Shown: positions 22,987 to 32,159, counted from the first letter of the stretch. The stretch: DNA of 32,371 bases from an uncultured Muribaculaceae bacterium (GCA_910589055.1 CAJURN010000027.1:1-32371), one strand, 5' to 3'. Notes: generated by a model not told the origin, from the letters alone. A program made the numbers and translations.

Positions 22987-24183
22987 ATGCTTGAAATCAG
23001 TGAAATATTCAATGCGGCCGCTGTGCTGAAGGATGTCGCCCGCAAGACCTCCATCATACCTGCGCCCAAACTGAATCCCGAATCCGAGATTTATCTTAAA
23101 ACTGAAAATCTGCAGCTCACAGGCTCTTTTAAGCTCCGTGGCGCATATTATAAAATATCCCAACTCACCGATGAGGAAAAGGCGAAGGGTGTGATTGCCT
23201 GCTCGGCAGGAAACCATGCCCAGGGTGTGGCTCTCGGCGCCAAGCACAACGGCATCAAGGCCGTGATATGTCTTCCCGCCGGAGCTCCCATTTCCAAGGT
23301 GGAGGCTACCCGAAGCTACGGAGCCGAGGTTTGTCTCGTTCCGGGAGTATACGACGATGCCTACAACAAGGCTCTCGAGCTCCAGAAGGAACACGGCTAT
23401 ACTTTCGTTCATCCGTTCGATGACCCCAAGGTAATAGCCGGTCAAGGCACAATCGGTCTTGAGATTCTTGACCAGTTGCCCTCGGTGGAGGCTGTTATTG
23501 TGCCTATCGGCGGCGGCGGACTTATCTCCGGCGTGGCCTTCGCGATAAAGACCCTGCGCCCCGATGTAAAGGTATATGGCGTTCAATCGTCCGGAGCACC
23601 GTCTATGGCGGAATCGCTTAAAGAGGGCAAATTGTGCCATCTCAATGACGTTTCGACCATCGCCGACGGCATTGCCGTTAAAGAGCCGGGCGTGAACACA
23701 TTCGAGATGTGTAACCGTTATGTCGATGAAGTGGTAACGGTAAGCGACGAGGAAATCGCCGCAGCCATCCTCGCGCTTATCGAGCAACAGAAGATTGTTG
23801 CCGAGGGTGCGGGTGCCGTAGCCGTGGCCGCCGCGATGTTCAATAAGGTACCCATCAAAGGCAAGAAGACCGTGTGTCTCGTATCGGGAGGAAACATCGA
23901 CGTGAATACCCTCAGCCGTGTCATCACGCGAGGACTCTCCAAGAGCGGCCGCAACTATACCTTCATTATCGACCTTCAGGACCGTCCCGGACAGCTTTCG
24001 GGAGTGTGCGCTGTCATAGCCGAATGTGGAGGTAATGTGATTTCCGTCTCGCACGAGCGCATCAATACCAGCGCTGCCATCAACGGCTGTACAATCCGTG
24101 TGGAACTCGAGACACGCGACAGCAAACACATCGACGACATCCGCAAAGCCCTCACCGAGCGCGGTTACACTGTATTAAACTGA
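22987..24183 (+). CDS. ilvA: Threonine ammonia-lyase with C-terminal ACT domain
   Basis: This 398-residue enzyme deaminates threonine to 2-oxobutanoate, the entry step to isoleucine. The fold type II PLP domain has Lys49 in LTGSFKLRG, CSAGNHAQGVALGAK (the phosphate/substrate Asn loop) and PIGGGGLISG (the tetraglycine PLP-phosphate loop). Residues about 320-398 form an ACT-like domain starting YTFIIDLQDRPGQLSG, used for amino-acid feedback in this family. The start at 22987 is chosen because the frame continues upstream to 22924 only through the promoter and terminator sequence, and family proteins begin near this Met. The exported C1 peptidase gene follows after 9 bases, so they are probably cotranscribed. 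The biosynthetic versus catabolic role is not certain. Confidence 0.94.
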   Translation: MLEISEIFNAAAVLKDVARKTSIIPAPKLNPESEIYLKTENLQLTGSFKLRGAYYKISQLTDEEKAKGVIACSAGNHAQGVALGAKHNGIKAVICLPAGAPISKVEATRSYGAEVCLVPGVYDDAYNKALELQKEHGYTFVHPFDDPKVIAGQGTIGLEILDQLPSVEAVIVPIGGGGLISGVAFAIKTLRPDVKVYGVQSSGAPSMAESLKEGKLCHLNDVSTIADGIAVKEPGVNTFEMCNRYVDEVVTVSDEEIAAAILALIEQQKIVAEGAGAVAVAAAMFNKVPIKGKKTVCLVSGGNIDVNTLSRVITRGLSKSGRNYTFIIDLQDRPGQLSGVCAVIAECGGNVISVSHERINTSAAINGCTIRVELETRDSKHIDDIRKALTERGYTVLN

Positions 24184-24192
24184 TATTTTTAT

Positions 24193-25443
24193 ATGAATAA
24201 GGCAAGTATTTTTGTTATTGCTGCCGCCGCGACTCTCCCCGCGCTTGCAGCCTCCGGAATCTCCGGAAACGTGTCCTTGGCACACGCTCATGAAACCGCA
24301 GATTCTGCGGCTACCGATACGGTTGAGAAATTCTCGTTTACCGACATTATCTCACTTCCCACAACATCAGTGAAAGACCAGAACAAGTCGGGTACATGCT
24401 GGTGCTTCGCCGGAACATCGTTCTTCGAAGATGAAATCCGCAAGGCCGGTGGCGACTCGCTTGACCTTTCGGAAATGTTTACCGTATGGCACTGTTATTC
24501 CGACAAGGCCGACCGGTATGTTCGCATGTACGGCGGAACGAATTTTTCGGCCGGAGGTTCAATCCTTGATGTCCCTTATGTATGGAAGCGCTACGGCGTT
24601 GTGCCCGAAGAAGTGTATCATGGAATTGAGTATGGCGAGGACGGCCACGTACACGGCGAACTCGACGGAGTGCTTGCCGCATATGTGAAGACCATTGTCT
24701 CGAAGCCCAACAAGCGCGTCTCAACTGCATGGCGTGCAGGACTTGAAGGCATACTTGACGCTTATCTTGGCAAACTGCCCGAGACATTTGAGTATAAGGG
24801 AAAGACCTACACACCGCAGTCTTTTGCCAAATCGCTTGGTCTTGACCCCGACAATTACATCGCGCTCACTTCTTTCACCCATCACCCGTTCTATGAACCC
24901 TTCGTTATCGAGGTGGCCGACAATTGGCTTTGGGCACCGTATATGAACGTGCCTCTTGACGAACTCAAGGCTACTGTCGATAATGCTCTTGAAAACGGCT
25001 ATACTGTGGTATGGGCTGCCGACGTGAGCGAAGGCGGTTTCAAGTGGGACAAAGGTGTTGCTCTCATGCCCAAAGGAAAGACCGAGGGCGATATGGACGG
25101 CACCGAACTTGCGCGCTGGGTGAAACTTTCCGATAAGGAACGCCAGAACAAGAAATTCGATTTCTCCGGCCCCGTTGAAGAAATCGAAGTGACTCAGGAA
25201 TCACGCCAGGAAATGTTCGACCGTCAGGAAACCACCGACGACCATGGCATGGAAATCGTGGGTATTGCCCGCGACCAGAAAGGCAACCGCTACTACAAGG
25301 TCAAGAACTCGTGGAATACAAATCAGGTGTTCGACGGATTTTTCTACGTGTCCGAGCCTTACTTCCTTGCCAAGACAATGAGTATCCTCGTAAACAAGAA
25401 GGCGCTTCCTAAGGATGTTGCTAAGAAAACATGTGTGAAATGA
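24193..25443 (+). CDS. Exported C1-family (bleomycin hydrolase/PepC-like) cysteine peptidase
   Basis: This 416-residue papain-fold peptidase has an N-terminal signal peptide (hydrophobic about 5-20, ALAASG). The active-site residues are Gln63 (oxyanion) and Cys69 in KDQNKSGTCWCFAG, His351 in TDDHGMEIVG and Asn372 in VKNSWN; the Gln-to-Cys spacing of six equals papain. The layout, with LSEMFTVWHCYSDKADRY shortly after the active Cys and the VVWAADVSEGGF block before the His, matches PepC/bleomycin-hydrolase aminopeptidases. Classical members are cytoplasmic hexamers; this one should be exported to the periplasm or envelope. It is the second gene after ilvA (9-base gap) and is closed by a terminator at 25483-25516. 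A role in trimming imported peptides is inference. Confidence 0.9.
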   Translation: MNKASIFVIAAAATLPALAASGISGNVSLAHAHETADSAATDTVEKFSFTDIISLPTTSVKDQNKSGTCWCFAGTSFFEDEIRKAGGDSLDLSEMFTVWHCYSDKADRYVRMYGGTNFSAGGSILDVPYVWKRYGVVPEEVYHGIEYGEDGHVHGELDGVLAAYVKTIVSKPNKRVSTAWRAGLEGILDAYLGKLPETFEYKGKTYTPQSFAKSLGLDPDNYIALTSFTHHPFYEPFVIEVADNWLWAPYMNVPLDELKATVDNALENGYTVVWAADVSEGGFKWDKGVALMPKGKTEGDMDGTELARWVKLSDKERQNKKFDFSGPVEEIEVTQESRQEMFDRQETTDDHGMEIVGIARDQKGNRYYKVKNSWNTNQVFDGFFYVSEPYFLAKTMSILVNKKALPKDVAKKTCVK

Positions 25444-25482
25444 TAAGTGTAAAGTATTCTTTACATCTTTAATAACTCTACT

Positions 25483-25516
25483 CTTGTGCCGACACGAATG
25501 TCGGCACAAGTTTTTT
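25483..25516 (+). terminator. Intrinsic terminator of the ilvA-peptidase operon
   Basis: A perfect 12-bp stem (25483-25494 with 25499-25510, loop CGAA) is followed by six T. It ends 14 bases before the phosphodiesterase ATG. Confidence 0.93.
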
Positions 25517-25530
25517 AGACTTTTCGGATA

Positions 25531-26037
25531 ATGAAAAAGATAGGACTGCTTTCCGATACCCATTCCTGCTTCGACGACCGTTTTGCGGAGTACTTTGCCG
25601 GATGCGACGAAATATGGCATGCCGGCGACATAGGCGACATTGATGTGCTTATGCGCCTGCGTGACATCGCTCCGGTGCGTGCCGTGTGCGGAAATATCGA
25701 CGGTGCTGTATTGCGCAGGGAATGTCCGGAAGTGGATTGCTTTACCATAGAGGGAGTAAAGGTTTGGATGACACATATATGCGGCTATCCCGGAAAATAT
25801 TCTCCCGGAGTACGCAAGATTTTAATGGAAGAGAAGCCGCAGCTCGTCATTGCAGGGCACAGCCATATATTGCGTGTGATGTACGACCAAGGTCTGTCGC
25901 TCCTTCTTATCAATCCCGGTGCGGCCGGTTTTCAGGGATGGCAGAAAGTGCGCACTCTCGTACGCTTTGTGATTGACGGCAGCGAAATCCGCGATCTTGA
26001 GGTAATAGAGTTGGCTCCTCGTATGCGTGGGATGTGA
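25531..26037 (+). CDS. YfcE/MJ0936-family metallophosphoesterase
   Basis: This compact 168-residue cytoplasmic enzyme has every metal motif of the calcineurin-like fold: Asp9 and His11 in LLSDTHS, Asp33 in HAGDIGD, Asn55 in CGNID, His82 in MTHICG, and His110 and His112 in AGHSH. Members hydrolyse phosphodiesters with Mn or similar metals; the physiological substrate is not known from sequence. It begins 14 bases after a strong terminator and no clear promoter fits in that gap, so it may rely on read-through or on a promoter inside the terminator. The 129-base gap downstream carries the RND operon promoter. Confidence 0.93.
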   Translation: MKKIGLLSDTHSCFDDRFAEYFAGCDEIWHAGDIGDIDVLMRLRDIAPVRAVCGNIDGAVLRRECPEVDCFTIEGVKVWMTHICGYPGKYSPGVRKILMEEKPQLVIAGHSHILRVMYDQGLSLLLINPGAAGFQGWQKVRTLVRFVIDGSEIRDLEVIELAPRMRGM

Positions 26038-26103
26038 TGTATTAGTCAAAATTGCCTCGATGTTGGGCTTTTTGGGATATAGTATGGGCATTTTGGCAAA
26101 TGA

Positions 26104-26135
26104 TTGGTGAGAATCAGACTAATTGACTAATTTTG
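26104..26135 (+). promoter_or_regulatory. Promoter of the RND efflux operon
   Basis: TTG at 26104-26106, 21 bases, then TAATTTTG at 26128-26135 (exact -7 box). The ATG is 31 bases downstream. The -7 box overlaps a small direct repeat, GACTAATT at 26117-26124 and 26126-26133, which might be an operator half-site pair. Confidence 0.6.
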
Positions 26136-26166
26136 CTCCGCAGAAAGCTACAATCATACAATTCTT

Positions 26167-27597
26167 ATGTCTTTCAACGGAAAAAAATTGATTTTAGGGT
26201 TTGCCGCATGTATGCCGTGCGTTGTCACGTCTTTCAATATCCATGCCGCCGAAGCACCCGTAACACTTGATGAATGTATTGCAATCGCCCTGAGCGAGAA
26301 TCCCACCGTGCGCATTGCCGACATGGAAGTAAGCCGTGCCGATTATTCCAAAAAGGAAACTCTCGGACAGCTCTTGCCGACAATTGATTTCTCAGCCAAT
26401 TATGGCCGCACTGTCGCCAAGCAGACCATGTATATGAACATGGATGGTTTCGGTGATTTCGGAGGTGCATCCGGCGATGATTCCTCCTCCGGAGTTGAAT
26501 CGCGTGCATCATCGAAAAGTGACGGAGGTATCAAAGTGGGTCTTGACAACTCCTATTCAATGGGATTCAGTGCCACATTGCCGCTTATCGCTCCCCAGCT
26601 TTGGAAATCCATGTCGATTTCCGACAGTCAGATTCTTAAAAATGTCGAGCAGGCCCGTTCGTCGCGTCTCAGTCTTGTCAATGAGGTCAAGAGCGCTTAT
26701 TACACCCTCTTGCTTGCCGAGGATTCTCGCCGGGTGATTCAGGAAAGTTACGATATGGCTAAGCTCAATTACGACGTCTACTCCAAGAAGTATGCCGCCG
26801 GAGCAGCCTCCGACTATGATGTGCTGCGCACTTCGGTAGCGATGAAAAATATTGAGCCGGAACTTCTTCAGGCCGATATAGCCATCAAGCAGGCGCGTCT
26901 GCAACTTCTTATTCTAATGGGACTTGACGCGTCCGTCGAGCTTACTGCCGCCACCCGTCTTGCCGACTATGAAGGCTCGATGTATGAAACGGTGCTTAAC
27001 ATCAATCCTGATTACAGCAACAACCCGCAGTTGGTGATGAATACCATCGACACCAAGCTGGCGTCGCAGACGGTTGCGCTTCAGAAACTTGCGTTTGTGC
27101 CAACACTCGCTTTCACAGCTAATTACAACTGGACTTCGATGAGCAACGGCTCACCGCTGAAAAATTTCCGTTGGAATCCTTACTCGATGGTGGGCCTTTC
27201 GCTGTCGGTTCCGCTCTTTCAGGGAGGAAGCCGTTACAGCCGTGTCAAGCAGGCTGAGGTGCAGCTTCTCGAAATGGGTCTCCAACGCGAGAACCTTGAG
27301 CGCACGGTTGCGATGCAGGTGACGATGGCGATTGACAACATCAAAATCAACGTGCGCCAGATTGCATCCTGCGCCGAAAGCGTGAAAGAAGCCGACCGCG
27401 CCCATACGATTATGGAAAAGAGCTTCGAGATTGGTGCCGCGGCTTATCTTGACCTCCGTGATTCGGAACTTGCACTTACCCGTGCCCGTCTGGCCTATTA
27501 TCAGGCTATTTACAATTATCTCGTGGCTCACAGCGAGCTCGAGCTTCTTCTCGGCACCGCTCCGCTCGAGCAATATACATCATCCTCCAACAAGTGA
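26167..27597 (+). CDS. TolC-family outer-membrane efflux channel
   Basis: This 476-residue protein has a signal peptide (about 1-28, ending NIHAAEA). Two outer-membrane-efflux repeats follow: the first starts TLDECIAIALSENP (about 33-46), and the second carries WNPYSMVGLSLSVPLFQGGSRYSRVKQAE (about 338-366), with long alpha-helical heptads in each. Residues about 91-121 are a Gly/Ser/Asp-rich low-complexity segment between the first long helix and the first barrel strands, which probably forms an extracellular loop. It is the exit duct of the tripartite pump encoded with the next two genes. Its stop codon overlaps the adaptor's GTG start. Confidence 0.94.
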   Translation: MSFNGKKLILGFAACMPCVVTSFNIHAAEAPVTLDECIAIALSENPTVRIADMEVSRADYSKKETLGQLLPTIDFSANYGRTVAKQTMYMNMDGFGDFGGASGDDSSSGVESRASSKSDGGIKVGLDNSYSMGFSATLPLIAPQLWKSMSISDSQILKNVEQARSSRLSLVNEVKSAYYTLLLAEDSRRVIQESYDMAKLNYDVYSKKYAAGAASDYDVLRTSVAMKNIEPELLQADIAIKQARLQLLILMGLDASVELTAATRLADYEGSMYETVLNINPDYSNNPQLVMNTIDTKLASQTVALQKLAFVPTLAFTANYNWTSMSNGSPLKNFRWNPYSMVGLSLSVPLFQGGSRYSRVKQAEVQLLEMGLQRENLERTVAMQVTMAIDNIKINVRQIASCAESVKEADRAHTIMEKSFEIGAAAYLDLRDSELALTRARLAYYQAIYNYLVAHSELELLLGTAPLEQYTSSSNK

Positions 27598-28637
27598 AAT
27601 TCAATAAAACAATGGATAACAAGATACTCGTTGCGGCCTCGATTGCCGCTGTCATGCTAATGTATTCATGCGGAAAATCGGATGAGACTTCCGCGGTCGT
27701 GACTGAAGAAATTGAATTGCCCCGTGTGGAGGTGGATGTGGCGCATGCTCAGGAAGTGCCGCAGATGAAGGAATACACCGCAACGGTAGAGGCCGAGAAT
27801 ATCAACAATATCTCTCCTGCAACGCCCAACCGAATCAAGAAGATTTTCGTTGAGGCCGGCGATAATGTCCGTGCAGGCCAGACGCTCGTCACTCTTGACA
27901 GTTCCGCAGCCGACCAGCTCAGAATCAATCTCGACCAGATCAAGCGTGAATATGACCGCGCGGTGCAGCTTCTTGAAATCGGCGCCGGAACACAGCAGCA
28001 GGTCGACCAGCTGAAGGCTCAGCTCGACGCCGCCAATTCGCAGTATACCAACATGCTTGAGAATACGGTGCTTACCTCTCCGGTGTCGGGTGTGGTGACA
28101 GCCCGCAATTATGATCCGGGCGACATGACCGGAAATCTCCCCGTTCTCACAGTGGGTCAGATTACTCCTGTGGTGAAGGTGATGATTAACGTGAGCGAGA
28201 CCGACCTGCCTCTGTTGCGTTCGGGCATGCCTGTTGATGTGACTTTCGATGCTTTTGGCGAAGAGATTTTCCCCGGTAAGATTGTACGTCTCTATCCTAC
28301 GGTCGATCCCGCCACACGTACCTTCCAGGCTGAGATTCGTATTTCCAATCCCAAAGGCCGCGTTCTTCCCGGCATGTTTGCCCGCGTTGGAATCGACCTC
28401 GGAAGCAAGAACAATGTCGTTGTGCCTGACCGTGCCGTTGTCAAGCAGACCGGTTCCGGCAATAAATATGTCTATGTACTTTCGGGAGGTCGTGTGAGCT
28501 ACAACCGTGTGGAACTCGGTCAGCGTCTCGGCGACAGCTACGAGCTGCTTTCCGGCATCAATGGCGGCGACACGGTGGTAATCACCGGACAGACTCGCCT
28601 TGCCGACGGTGTTGAGGTGGAAGTTATCACTCATTAA
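27594..28637 (+). CDS. RND efflux periplasmic adaptor (membrane fusion protein), lipoprotein
   Basis: This 347-residue adaptor links the RND pump to the TolC-like channel. A lipoprotein signal precedes Cys26 (AAVMLMYSC). Domains in order are a barrel-sandwich (lipoyl) half with VEAGDNVRAGQTLVTLDS (about 86-103), a short coiled-coil hairpin (about 105-158), the second lipoyl half with LTSPVSGVVTARNYDPGDM (about 160-178), a beta-barrel, and a membrane-proximal domain with GKNV-like VVVPDRAVVK. The start is uncertain: GTG at 27594 overlaps the tolC stop by four bases (GTGA), and an in-frame ATG at 27612 gives a protein six residues shorter with the signal intact. I keep the GTG because it supports translational coupling and adds a basic N-terminus. 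Confidence 0.93.
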   Translation: MKFNKTMDNKILVAASIAAVMLMYSCGKSDETSAVVTEEIELPRVEVDVAHAQEVPQMKEYTATVEAENINNISPATPNRIKKIFVEAGDNVRAGQTLVTLDSSAADQLRINLDQIKREYDRAVQLLEIGAGTQQQVDQLKAQLDAANSQYTNMLENTVLTSPVSGVVTARNYDPGDMTGNLPVLTVGQITPVVKVMINVSETDLPLLRSGMPVDVTFDAFGEEIFPGKIVRLYPTVDPATRTFQAEIRISNPKGRVLPGMFARVGIDLGSKNNVVVPDRAVVKQTGSGNKYVYVLSGGRVSYNRVELGQRLGDSYELLSGINGGDTVVITGQTRLADGVEVEVITH

Positions 28638-28664
28638 TCAATTAATCCCTAATACGTTGACATT

Positions 28665-31600
28665 ATGAGTTTATACGGAAATGCGGTGAAGCGACCGATT
28701 ATGACCACGCTGTGTTTTGTGGCTGTGGTAATTTTGGGTCTCTTCTCCCTGAATACGCTCCCTATCGACCTCTATCCCGATATCGAGACCAATACTCTGA
28801 TGGTGATGACTACCTATCAGGGCGCCAGCGCGCAGGATATAGAGCAGAATGTGACACGTCCGCTCGAGAATGTACTCAATGCGGTGAGCGACCTGAAGCA
28901 TATCACATCAAAGTCGCGCGAGAATATCTCTGTTATCACTCTCGAATTTGAATATGGCGAGGATATCGACGTGCTCACAAATGATGTACGCGACAAGCTC
29001 GATATGGTTTCGTCGATGCTCCCCGACGATGCCGAGAACCCGATTATCTTTAAGTTCTCGACCGACATGATTCCCATTATTCTCCTTTCGGTGCAGGCCG
29101 ATGAGAGTATGCCGGGATTGTATAAGATTCTTGACGATGCCATCGCCAATCCTCTTGCACGAATCAGCGGAGTGGGTTCGGTTTCGATTTCCGGTGCACC
29201 CAAACGTGAGATTCACATTTATGTGGATCCCAACCGCCTGGAAGCATACAACCTTACCGTGGAGCAGATTGGCTCTGTAATCGGGGCTGAAAACCGTAAT
29301 ATTCCGGGCGGTTCGTTCGACATCGGTTCGGATACTTATTCTCTGCGTGTGCAGGGCGAGTTCACTTCATCGGAACAGATGGCTTCGATTGTAGTTGGAA
29401 ATTACGGCGGCAAGGCAATCTATCTGCGCGATGTTGCAAGAATCGACGATTCGCTTGAGGAACGCACTCAGGAAACTTTCAACGACGGACGCCGCGGAGC
29501 AATGATCGTTATTCAGAAACAGAGCGGCGCCAACTCGGTTGAAATCTCCAACAAGGTGCTCGAAATGCTTCCCAAGCTCGAGAAGCGACTGCCCTCCGAC
29601 GTGAAAATCGGTGTGATTGTGGATACTTCCGACAATATCCGCAACACAATCGACTCGCTTGTCGAGACGGTGATGTACGCCCTGCTGTTCGTTGTGATTG
29701 TGGTGTTCTTCTTCCTCGGACGTTGGCGCGCCACACTTATCATCACCATAACGATTCCTATTTCTCTGATTGCGTCGTTCATATACCTTGCCATGACCGG
29801 CAATTCGCTCAATATCGTGTCGCTGTCGGCTCTTTCAATCTCCATCGGTATGGTGGTGGACGATGCCATTGTGGTGCTTGAGAATGTCACGACGCACATC
29901 GAGAGGGGTTCCGACCCGAAGCAAGCTGCCGTGCATGGCACCAACGAGGTGGCAGTGTCGGTTATAGCATCCACGCTGACGCTTATTGCCGTGTTCTTCC
30001 CCCTTACGCTCGTAACAGGCATGACAGGCGTACTTTTCCGCCAGCTCGGATGGATGGTTACAATCATGATGATTATTTCCACCGTGTGTGCTCTTTCTCT
30101 CACCCCGATGCTGTGCAGCCTTCTGTTGCGTCGCGATGTGCGTCACGGTAAGATTTACAAACTCCTGTTCACTCCCATCAACAAGGGTCTCGACAGCTTC
30201 GACAATGGTTATGGAAAACTTCTCACGTGGGTAGTTGGACACAAGGGTGTGACTTTTATCGTGTGTGTGGCTATATTCATAGGCTCTCTGTTCCTGATGA
30301 AGTTTGTGGGCACGGAGTTCTTCCCAACGGCCGACGACGGACGTCTGCGTGTAAGCCTCGAACTTCCGGTGGGTGCGCGTGTGGAGATTGCCAAGGAATC
30401 CACAGCACGTCTTTCCGCCCTCTGGAAGGAAAAATATCCTGAAATCGAGGTGATAAACTATACCACAGGTACGGCGTCGAGCGATAACACTTTTGCTTCG
30501 CTCAGTGACAACGGCCCGCACATCATTTCAATGAATATCCGACTCAGCGATCCCGGCGAACGCGAATTGTCGAGCACACAGATCGCCGGCATGATGCGTG
30601 AGGACCTGCGCCGCGGATTCCCGGAATTCAAGAAGGCTCAGGTATCGGTAGGCGGTATGGGTGGCGGCATGGGCGGCCAGTCGACCGTGGATTTTGAGAT
30701 ATATGGCTACGACTTTGCCGAGACCGACTCTGTGGCTGCCAAGCTGAAGAGTGTGCTCGAAAAGATTCCCGGCACTGCCGACGTGATTATTTCACGTGCC
30801 GACTATCAACCCGAATATCAGGTTGACTTCGACCGCGAGAAACTCGCCCTCTACGGCCTGAATCTTTCTACGGCGGCGACTTATCTGCGCAACCGTGTCA
30901 ACGGTCAGCTTGCATCGCAGTTCCGCGAGGACGGCGAGGAGTACGACATCAAGGTCATGTATGCGCCTGAATACCGTACGTCGATTGAAGACCTTGAGAA
31001 CATCCTCATCTATAATTCGGCCGGTCAGGCGGTACGCCTGCGCGACGTGGGTAAGGTTGTTGAGCGTTTCACACCTCCTACGATCGAGCGAAAGGACCGC
31101 GAGCGTATCGTGACGGTGAACACCGTTGTCCAGGATGTGCCTATGAGCGCGATTGTCGAGGCTTCACAGAAGGAGATTGCGAAGATGGATATTCCTCAGG
31201 GAGTGTCGATTCAGCTTGCCGGTTCGTATGAAGACCAGCAGGATTCTTTCCGCGACCTGCTCACACTTGCCGTGCTCATAATCATACTCGTGTATATTGT
31301 GATGGCGGCACAGTTCGAAAGCTATACCTACCCGGGAATCATCATGACGTCGCTTATGTTTGCGTTCTCCGGTGTGTTCATTATCCTCTGGCTGAGCGGA
31401 CACACACTCAACGTAATGAGTATGATCGGTGCGATTATGCTTATCGGTATTGTGGTGAAGAATGGTATCGTGCTCATTGACTATATCTCGCTTAACCGCG
31501 AGCGTGGACTCTCCATCCGCCGGTCGGTGATTCTCGGTGGCAAGTCGCGTCTTCGCCCTGTTGTGATGACGACACTTACAACCATCCTCGGTATGGTGCC

Positions 31601-31802
31601 GATGGCCGTAGGAACGGGTCAGGGTGCCGAAATGTGGCGTCCTATGGGTACAGCCGTAATCGGTGGTCTTACATTCTCCACTATTCTCACTCTGCTTTTC
31701 GTGCCGGTTCTTTACTGCGTGTTTGCACACCGCGGAATCAAGAATCAGCGCCGCAAACATCGCCGCCGTCTCATGGAAGCCAAGGCTCTCAATCAAAAAT
31801 AA
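28665..31802 (+). CDS. RND-family efflux permease (HAE1-like)
   Basis: This 1045-residue inner-membrane proton antiporter has the standard two-fold layout: a single N-terminal helix (about 12-30), a large periplasmic domain, helices 2-6 (about 335-490), a second helix at about 525-545, a second periplasmic domain, and helices 8-12 (about 865-1030). The proton relay residues are present: Asp399-Asp400 in GMVVDDAIVVLEN and Lys932 in GIVVKNGIVLIDY. PIDLYPDIE near residue 33 and TTYQGASAQDIEQNVTRPLE (about 50-69) are family hallmarks. The double Asp and the length favour drug/hydrophobe export over heavy-metal (CzcA) export. The segment at 663-671 is GGMGGGMGG, an unusually flexible loop. It is the third gene of the operon, 27 bases after the adaptor. 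Confidence 0.96.
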   Translation: MSLYGNAVKRPIMTTLCFVAVVILGLFSLNTLPIDLYPDIETNTLMVMTTYQGASAQDIEQNVTRPLENVLNAVSDLKHITSKSRENISVITLEFEYGEDIDVLTNDVRDKLDMVSSMLPDDAENPIIFKFSTDMIPIILLSVQADESMPGLYKILDDAIANPLARISGVGSVSISGAPKREIHIYVDPNRLEAYNLTVEQIGSVIGAENRNIPGGSFDIGSDTYSLRVQGEFTSSEQMASIVVGNYGGKAIYLRDVARIDDSLEERTQETFNDGRRGAMIVIQKQSGANSVEISNKVLEMLPKLEKRLPSDVKIGVIVDTSDNIRNTIDSLVETVMYALLFVVIVVFFFLGRWRATLIITITIPISLIASFIYLAMTGNSLNIVSLSALSISIGMVVDDAIVVLENVTTHIERGSDPKQAAVHGTNEVAVSVIASTLTLIAVFFPLTLVTGMTGVLFRQLGWMVTIMMIISTVCALSLTPMLCSLLLRRDVRHGKIYKLLFTPINKGLDSFDNGYGKLLTWVVGHKGVTFIVCVAIFIGSLFLMKFVGTEFFPTADDGRLRVSLELPVGARVEIAKESTARLSALWKEKYPEIEVINYTTGTASSDNTFASLSDNGPHIISMNIRLSDPGERELSSTQIAGMMREDLRRGFPEFKKAQVSVGGMGGGMGGQSTVDFEIYGYDFAETDSVAAKLKSVLEKIPGTADVIISRADYQPEYQVDFDREKLALYGLNLSTAATYLRNRVNGQLASQFREDGEEYDIKVMYAPEYRTSIEDLENILIYNSAGQAVRLRDVGKVVERFTPPTIERKDRERIVTVNTVVQDVPMSAIVEASQKEIAKMDIPQGVSIQLAGSYEDQQDSFRDLLTLAVLIIILVYIVMAAQFESYTYPGIIMTSLMFAFSGVFIILWLSGHTLNVMSMIGAIMLIGIVVKNGIVLIDYISLNRERGLSIRRSVILGGKSRLRPVVMTTLTTILGMVPMAVGTGQGAEMWRPMGTAVIGGLTFSTILTLLFVPVLYCVFAHRGIKNQRRKHRRRLMEAKALNQK

Positions 31803-31808
31803 AAGCTC

Positions 31809-32102
31809 ATGAAAACGATTTTTATAGCATACGACCAGGCGCACTATGAGCGCATAATTGATATTCTTGAACGCAACAACTGCCGTGGCTTCACGGCCTG
31901 GAATCAGGTGACGGGGCGCGGAAGTGTTGACGGCGAGCCTCATTATGGCTCCCATGCGTGGCCTTCGCTTGCCGGAGCCTTGCTTACGGTGGTGGAGGAC
32001 AAGCGCGTGCCTATCGTGCTCGACAAGTTGCGTGCGCTCAATGCCGACCGTCCAAAGCTCGGTCTGCGCGCCTTCGTGTGGAATGTCGAAGAATCAATTT
32101 AA
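31809..32102 (+). CDS. PG0541-family transporter-associated protein (PII-like)
   Basis: This 97-residue cytoplasmic protein begins 6 bases after the RND permease stop. The pattern MKTIFIAYDQAHYERIIDILE, then CRGFTAWNQVTGRGSVDGEPHYGSHAWPS and RAFVWNVEES matches the small family found after RND genes in Bacteroidota, named for Porphyromonas PG0541. The size and the GRG-containing middle loop resemble a PII/ACT-like ferredoxin fold, which suggests a trimeric regulatory protein. The role, possibly sensing substrate or gating the pump, is unknown. It is the last gene of the efflux operon; a stem-loop follows at 32123-32159. Confidence 0.9.
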   Translation: MKTIFIAYDQAHYERIIDILERNNCRGFTAWNQVTGRGSVDGEPHYGSHAWPSLAGALLTVVEDKRVPIVLDKLRALNADRPKLGLRAFVWNVEESI

Positions 32103-32122
32103 TCCGTTGATGACATATAAAT

Positions 32123-32159
32123 TGAAAGCGGGCATCCCTGTGTGGGGTGTCCGCTTTCA
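32123..32159 (+). terminator. Stem-loop terminator of the RND operon
   Basis: A 16-position stem (32123-32138 with 32144-32159) contains two G-T wobbles and a TGTGT loop. It is not followed by a strong T-run (GCTTATTGAC). It lies between the efflux operon and the convergent sigma-factor gene. Confidence 0.65.

Noticed and set aside
22843..24129. Long open frame (428 residues) antisense to threonine ammonia-lyase
   Set aside because: It mirrors a strongly supported enzyme gene, has no recognisable domain, and overlaps the ilvA promoter and preceding terminator. It is a by-product of codon bias.
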